This document shows positions 61,934-64,000 of a DNA stretch of 64,000 nt, in pieces. The position numbers were made by a program, and so were the translations under genes. Numbering within the stretch: position 1 is the stretch's first letter; each line of letters begins with the position of its first letter. Source of the stretch: CALDTK01 sp965215115 (GTDB lineage Bacteria > Bacteroidota > Bacteroidia > Chitinophagales > Saprospiraceae); contig OZ244050.1 of assembly GCA_965215115.1 (NCBI GenBank), positions 3,286,001-3,350,000 on the forward strand. Reading direction: 5' to 3'. The notes beneath the pieces were generated by a model that searched no databases, was not told the DNA's origin, and worked only from the letters and a program-made list of their open reading frames with translations.

Positions 61934-64000
61934 CTAGCGCTTCGCGTCGAAACGGTCCGCCTCCATCACCTTACCCCAGGCGGCGGCGAAGTCCTTCGCG
62001 AGCTTTTGCTTGCCGTCCTCGCAGGCGTACACTTCGGCCAGGGCCCGCAGTTGCGAGTCGGAGCCGAAGATAAGGTCGACGCGGGTGCCGGTCCACCGCA
62101 CCTTGCCGGTTTTGCGGTCACGCCCCTCGAAGGTCTGCTGACTGCCGTCGGTCGGGCTCCACGTCGTGCCCATGTCGAGGACGTTGACGAAGAAGTCGTT
62201 CGAGAGCACGCCCGGGCGGTCGGTGAAGACCCCGTACTCGGACCCGTCCCAGTTGGTGTCCAACACGCGCAGTCCGCCGACGAGTACGGTCATCTCGGGG
62301 GCGGTGAGCGTGAGCAGCTGTGCCTTGTCGATGAGCATATCCTCGGCGCGGGCCTTATTGCGCGCGGAATCGTAGTTGCGGAAGCCGTCGGCCCGGGGCT
62401 GGAGCGCTTCGAAGGCCGTGATGTCGGTCTGCTCCGGGGTCGCGTCGGCGCGGCCGGGGCGGAAGGGCACCGTCACGTCGACCCCACCATCCTTGGCGGC
62501 CTGCTCGACGGCGGCATTGCCGGCCAACACGATCATGTCGGCGATGGAGACCTGCTTGCCGCCGGTCTGGCCGTTATTGAACTCGGAGCGCACGTTCTCC
62601 AAGGTGTGGAGGACGCGCTGGAGCTGCGGCGGGTTGTTGACTTCCCAGTGGCGCTGGGGCTCGAGGCGCACGCGCGCGCCGTTGGCGCCACCGCGCTTGT
62701 CGGAACCGCGGAAGGTCGAGGCCGAGGCCCAGGCCGTCGAGACGAGTTCCGAGATGGAGTGGCCCGAAGCGAGGATCATGCGCTTCAGCTTCGTGGCGTC
62801 GGCCTCGTCGATGAGGGCGTGCTCGACCTTCGGGAGCGGGTCTTGCCAGAGGAGCTCCTCCTGCGGGACCTCCGGACCGAGGTAGCGCTCGATGGGACCC
62901 ATGTCACGGTGCGTGAGCTTGTACCACGCCCGCGCGAAGGCATCGGCGAAGTCCTCGGGGTGCTCGTGGAAGCGACGCGAGATCTTCGCGTAGGCCGGGT
63001 CCACGCGCAGGGCGAGGTCGGTGGTGAGCATGAAGGGTGCGTGCGACTTGGTCGGGTCGTGGGCGTCCGGAACGGTGCCTTCGCCGGCGCCGCCCTTCGG
63101 CTTCCACTGGTGGGCGCCGGCGGGGCTCTTGTCGAGCTCCCACTCGAACTCGAAGAGGTGTTTGAAGTAGTCGTTGCTCCAGCGCGCGGGCGTGGTCGTC
63201 CAGGCGCCCTCCAGCCCGCTCGTGATCGTGTGCGCGCCGTGACCCGGGCCGTAGGTGTTCTTCCAGCCCGTGCTCATCTCCTCGATGGCCGCACCGGCGG
63301 GCTCGGAGCTGACGTACACGGTCGGGTCGGCGGCGCCGTGGGTCTTGCCGAAGGTGTGACCGCCGGCGATCAGCGCCACGGTCTCGACGTCGTCCATGGC
63401 CATGCGGCCGAAGGTCTCGCGGATGTCGTGCGCGGCGGCCTGGGCATCGGGTTCGCCGCGGGGGCCCTGCGGGTTGACGTAGATGAGCCCGAGGTGCGAG
63501 GCGGCCAGGGGCTGCTCGAGTTCGCGCGCGTGGTCGCCGCCGGCGTAGCGCTCCTCGTCGCCGAGCCACTCGGTCTCGGCGCCCCAGTACACGTCCTCGT
63601 CGGGTTGCCACCTGTCGGCGCGCCCCCCGGCGAATCCGAAGGTCTCGAAGCCCATCGTCTCGAGGGCGACGTTGCCGGCCAGGATCATGAGGTCGGCCCA
63701 CGAGATCTTACGGCCGTACTTCTGCTTGACGGGCCACAGCAGGAGGCGGGCCTTGTCGAGGTTGGCGTTGTCGGGCCAGGAGTTGAGCGGCGCGAAGCGC
63801 TGCATCCCGGCCCCGGCGCCCCCGCGCCCGTCGAGGATGCGGTAGGTGCCCGCCGAGTGCCACGCCATGCGGATCATGAACGGGCCGTAGTGCCCGTAGT
63901 CGGCCGGCCACCACTCCTGCGAGTCGGTCATCACGCCGGCGAGGTCGCGCTTGACGGCGGCCAGGTCGAGGGTCTCGAACTCGGCGGCGTAGTCGAAGTC
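61934..64000 (-). CDS. katG: Catalase-peroxidase (5' end missing)
   Basis: The frame is open through base 64000, so the first residues lie outside; the upstream part (FDYAAEF) matches KatG. The N-terminal catalytic set is present: WPADYGHYGPFMIRMAWHSA with distal Arg, Trp and His, and the Tyr (LIYVNPQGP) and Met (FGRMAMDD) of the Met-Tyr-Trp adduct. The proximal His is in GGHTFGKTHGA. The C-terminal half is the inactive second peroxidase domain. The enzyme detoxifies hydrogen peroxide. No hairpin-motif copy in 2 kb. Confidence 0.97.
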   Translation of the reverse strand, partial: DFDYAAEFETLDLAAVKRDLAGVMTDSQEWWPADYGHYGPFMIRMAWHSAGTYRILDGRGGAGAGMQRFAPLNSWPDNANLDKARLLLWPVKQKYGRKISWADLMILAGNVALETMGFETFGFAGGRADRWQPDEDVYWGAETEWLGDEERYAGGDHARELEQPLAASHLGLIYVNPQGPRGEPDAQAAAHDIRETFGRMAMDDVETVALIAGGHTFGKTHGAADPTVYVSSEPAGAAIEEMSTGWKNTYGPGHGAHTITSGLEGAWTTTPARWSNDYFKHLFEFEWELDKSPAGAHQWKPKGGAGEGTVPDAHDPTKSHAPFMLTTDLALRVDPAYAKISRRFHEHPEDFADAFARAWYKLTHRDMGPIERYLGPEVPQEELLWQDPLPKVEHALIDEADATKLKRMILASGHSISELVSTAWASASTFRGSDKRGGANGARVRLEPQRHWEVNNPPQLQRVLHTLENVRSEFNNGQTGGKQVSIADMIVLAGNAAVEQAAKDGGVDVTVPFRPGRADATPEQTDITAFEALQPRADGFRNYDSARNKARAEDMLIDKAQLLTLTAPEMTVLVGGLRVLDTNWDGSEYGVFTDRPGVLSNDFFVNVLDMGTTWSPTDGSQQTFEGRDRKTGKVRWTGTRVDLIFGSDSQLRALAEVYACEDGKQKLAKDFAAAWGKVMEADRFDAKR

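Overview
This 64 kb window is a GC-rich chromosomal segment of a member of the Bacteroidota, most likely from the Saprospiria (Lewinella-like). The sequence-based reasons are: two secreted proteins with type IX secretion (T9SS) C-terminal sorting domains, a TonB-dependent receptor paired with a DUF4249 lipoprotein, a GIN-domain (DUF2807) protein, almost no Shine-Dalgarno sequences, and several promoters resembling the Bacteroidota -7 element TAnnTTTG. The genus is inference; there is no rRNA or tRNA gene in the window to settle it.

Layout. 1-4.1 kb: end of a TonB receptor, DUF4249 lipoprotein, arabinose-5-phosphate isomerase. 4.3-11.3 kb: housekeeping genes (recQ, aroQ, rnpA, radC-like, GreA/GreB-like factor, DUF1622 membrane protein, Gfo/Idh oxidoreductase). 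11.4-14.4 kb: a self-contained YtrA-type operon (promoter, palindromic operator, ABC ATPase, permease, GntR regulator, GIN protein). 14.5-21 kb: giant T9SS protein, a Cys/Lys-rich miniprotein, a CHAP-like protein without the usual cysteine, and an ATPase with a nuclease-like tail behind a duplicated operator. 21-25 kb: glycosidase, alkyltransferase-like protein, sugar isomerase, TrpF-like protein. 25-32.6 kb: PAS protein, phosphoesterase, RND exporter, GMC oxidoreductase and its small subunit. 32.9-44.4 kb: OmpA protein, six-bladed propeller, RNase HII, tail-specific protease, a two-gene accessory cassette, bestrophin, DUF1990, Uma2 nuclease, MreB. 44.8-52 kb: second T9SS protein, two lipoprotein sulfatases, outer-membrane protein. 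52.2-57.3 kb: thrS embedded between accessory genes (AlbA_2 protein on one side, AAA ATPase plus DUF4276 on the other). 57.7-64 kb: hybrid histidine kinase, tandem PIG-L protein, catalase-peroxidase (cut by the window end).

The outstanding signal is not a gene. A 15-base element, GTTTT followed by a three-base-pair stem closed by a GNAA loop (commonest form GTTTTGGCGAAAGC), occurs about 60 times, roughly once per kilobase, on both strands, in genes and between them. The commonest 14-mer occurs 27 times exactly, where random sequence would give about 0.0005. Variant copies change both sides of the stem together (GGC/GCC, GCC/GGC, CGC/GCG, GTC/GAC) and the loop is GAAA, GCAA, GGAA or GTAA, with the C-G closing pair always kept. 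This looks like a DNA-level, structure-recognised mark (for example an uptake sequence, or a target of an enzyme acting on single-stranded hairpins) superimposed on the coding sequence. I know of no described element of this kind in Bacteroidota.
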